A stretch of 64,000 bases of DNA from SIG291 sp045543455. Its GTDB lineage: Bacteria > Bacillota > Clostridia > Lachnospirales > Lachnospiraceae. The DNA lies in the NCBI GenBank assembly GCA_045543455.1, contig JAZQMK010000036.1, positions 6,262-70,261 on the forward strand, written 5' to 3'. This document shows, one piece after another, positions 63,148 to 64,000 of this stretch. Below the pieces are notes generated by a model that was given only the letters and a program-made list of their open reading frames with translations, had not been told where the DNA came from and made no database searches. Each line of letters begins with the position of its first letter. Position 1 is the stretch's first letter. Made by a program: the position numbers and the translations under genes.

Positions 63148-63647
63148 TGAAGGAATATATTTTAGAATTGGCAGGCTTTATGTTACTTGCATCTACATTT
63201 ATTAATATTATCCCTGGAAACTCATATAAAAGCTATGTGAAATTATTTTTAGGTCTGGTGCTTATAATTAATTTATTAAGTATTGTTCCAAAGTTGTTAG
63301 ATTTTAAAAATTTTAACATTAATGTTAAAGCAATGCCTGCATTAGACAGAGAGAATATTATTTTAGGTGAGTTTAACAAAGAATTTAAAAGTGGGATTGA
63401 TGACATTTTAAAGGCATATGATTATAAAGTGGACAAATTTGATATAAAATATAAAAATGATTACACCATTGATAAAATTGAGATTTATATAAGCAAAATC
63501 AAAAATATAGAATCTGATATTAAACCTGTATTTATTATGATAACGGATACGCCCAAAGTGGAAAGTCCGGTATTTATTGAAATAAAAGAAAAGATTGCCA
63601 GACTTTATCAACTGGATAAAGGGATTATTTATTTAAAGGAGACCTAA
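63147..63647 (+). CDS. spoIIIAF: Stage III sporulation protein SpoIIIAF
   Basis: This 166-residue protein has two N-terminal helices (about 5-22, 32-50) and an outer ring-building domain. MLLASTFINIIPGNSYKSYVKLFLGL at the start is family typical. Start codon overlaps the spoIIIAE stop (TAATG). Confidence 0.9.
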   Translation: MKEYILELAGFMLLASTFINIIPGNSYKSYVKLFLGLVLIINLLSIVPKLLDFKNFNINVKAMPALDRENIILGEFNKEFKSGIDDILKAYDYKVDKFDIKYKNDYTIDKIEIYISKIKNIESDIKPVFIMITDTPKVESPVFIEIKEKIARLYQLDKGIIYLKET

Positions 63648-63648
63648 A

Positions 63649-64000
63649 GTGAAAAAAGAAATATTTACAAAGAATAAACTGGTGTTAATATTGTTGTTTG
63701 GTGTTTTGTTTGTGGTAATAAGTCTTCCGACAAATAGTAAAAAGAACGAAAATGTAAATGTAACATCAAATAATCAGGTCGAAATGGAAAATTATGAAGC
63801 ACAGATAGAAGAGCGTCTTAATAGTTTTTTGTCTGCTATTGAAGGTGCCGGTGAGGTTAGAACCATGGTTACTTTAAAAAGTAGCAGAGAGCTGGTTGTA
63901 AAAAGTGACATTTCTAACCGTGAAAATATAATAGAAGAAAAGGACAATACAGGAGGTGTTAGAAATACTAACGAAAGAGAATATCAAGAAACGGTTATAT
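63649..64000 (+). CDS. spoIIIAG: Stage III sporulation protein SpoIIIAG, cut by the window end
   Basis: The first 117 residues are visible. The start is GTG with AAAGGAGAC upstream, one base after the spoIIIAF stop. A helix at about 10-26 and the outer domain with IEGAGEVRTMVTLKSSRELVV-type sequence identify it. SpoIIIAG forms a large ring in the intermembrane space. Confidence 0.92.
   Translation, partial: MKKEIFTKNKLVLILLFGVLFVVISLPTNSKKNENVNVTSNNQVEMENYEAQIEERLNSFLSAIEGAGEVRTMVTLKSSRELVVKSDISNRENIIEEKDNTGGVRNTNEREYQETVI

Overview
The window is AT-rich, Gram-positive (Firmicutes) DNA. Strong Shine-Dalgarno sites, a complete spoIIIAA-AF run continuing into spoIIIAG, an Rnf complex, a sodium-pumping decarboxylase operon, a 2-hydroxyacyl-CoA dehydratase activase and RemA/YicC/RqcH point to an anaerobic, probably gut-dwelling Clostridia member, most likely Lachnospiraceae. 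No rRNA or CRISPR array is present; one tRNA (Leu-CAA) is.

Positions 1-20,560 look accessory. Two very large secreted proteins (one cut by the window edge) and a smaller relative at 16,716 combine papain-like Cys/His domains, BIG2 domains and tandem tyrosine-rich modules. Between them lie two paralogous cytosolic leucine-rich-repeat proteins, two divergent SEDS (FtsW/RodA-like) membrane proteins, a possible HTH protein, an ASCH protein, a PPP-type phosphatase, a protein with a DnaA-domain-IV-like HTH, a small conserved protein, a TatD nuclease, an esterase and a broken peptidase E gene. The stretch ends with a RhuM-family gene, a shattered tyrosine-integrase remnant and the tail of a second tatD gene, so this is an island with traces of transfer.

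Positions 20,577-64,000 are mostly core genome: a trigger-factor-like PPIase lipoprotein; the giant acyl-CoA dehydratase activase (minus); a rhomboid-like protein and pyruvate kinase; an inserted Rpn-type nuclease gene bracketed by a perfect 14-bp inverted repeat; rqcH (minus); yicC-remA-gmk-rpoZ; an ABC transporter, a HAD phosphatase and a DacF-type carboxypeptidase; a decarboxylase operon with both a CoA-type and a pyruvate/oxaloacetate-type carboxyltransferase; a BaiN-like flavoprotein; a cmk-ispH fusion followed by rpsA; cheR; yprB (minus); rnfCDGEAB with a NusG-II protein and a Gx transporter; ruvAB; zapA; a U32 peptidase; a NUDIX hydrolase; tRNA-Leu; and the sporulation operon spoIIIA.

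Rnf (ferredoxin:NAD, ion-pumping) and the biotin-dependent decarboxylase (sodium-pumping) sit about 6 kb apart and would feed the same ion gradient. The least explained parts are the LRR/SEDS-like gene pairs, the papain-like domain with an added Cys/His cluster, a leader sequence shared by the RhuM and Rpn genes, and the inverted repeat around the Rpn gene. All functional calls come from reading the sequence; no database search was run.
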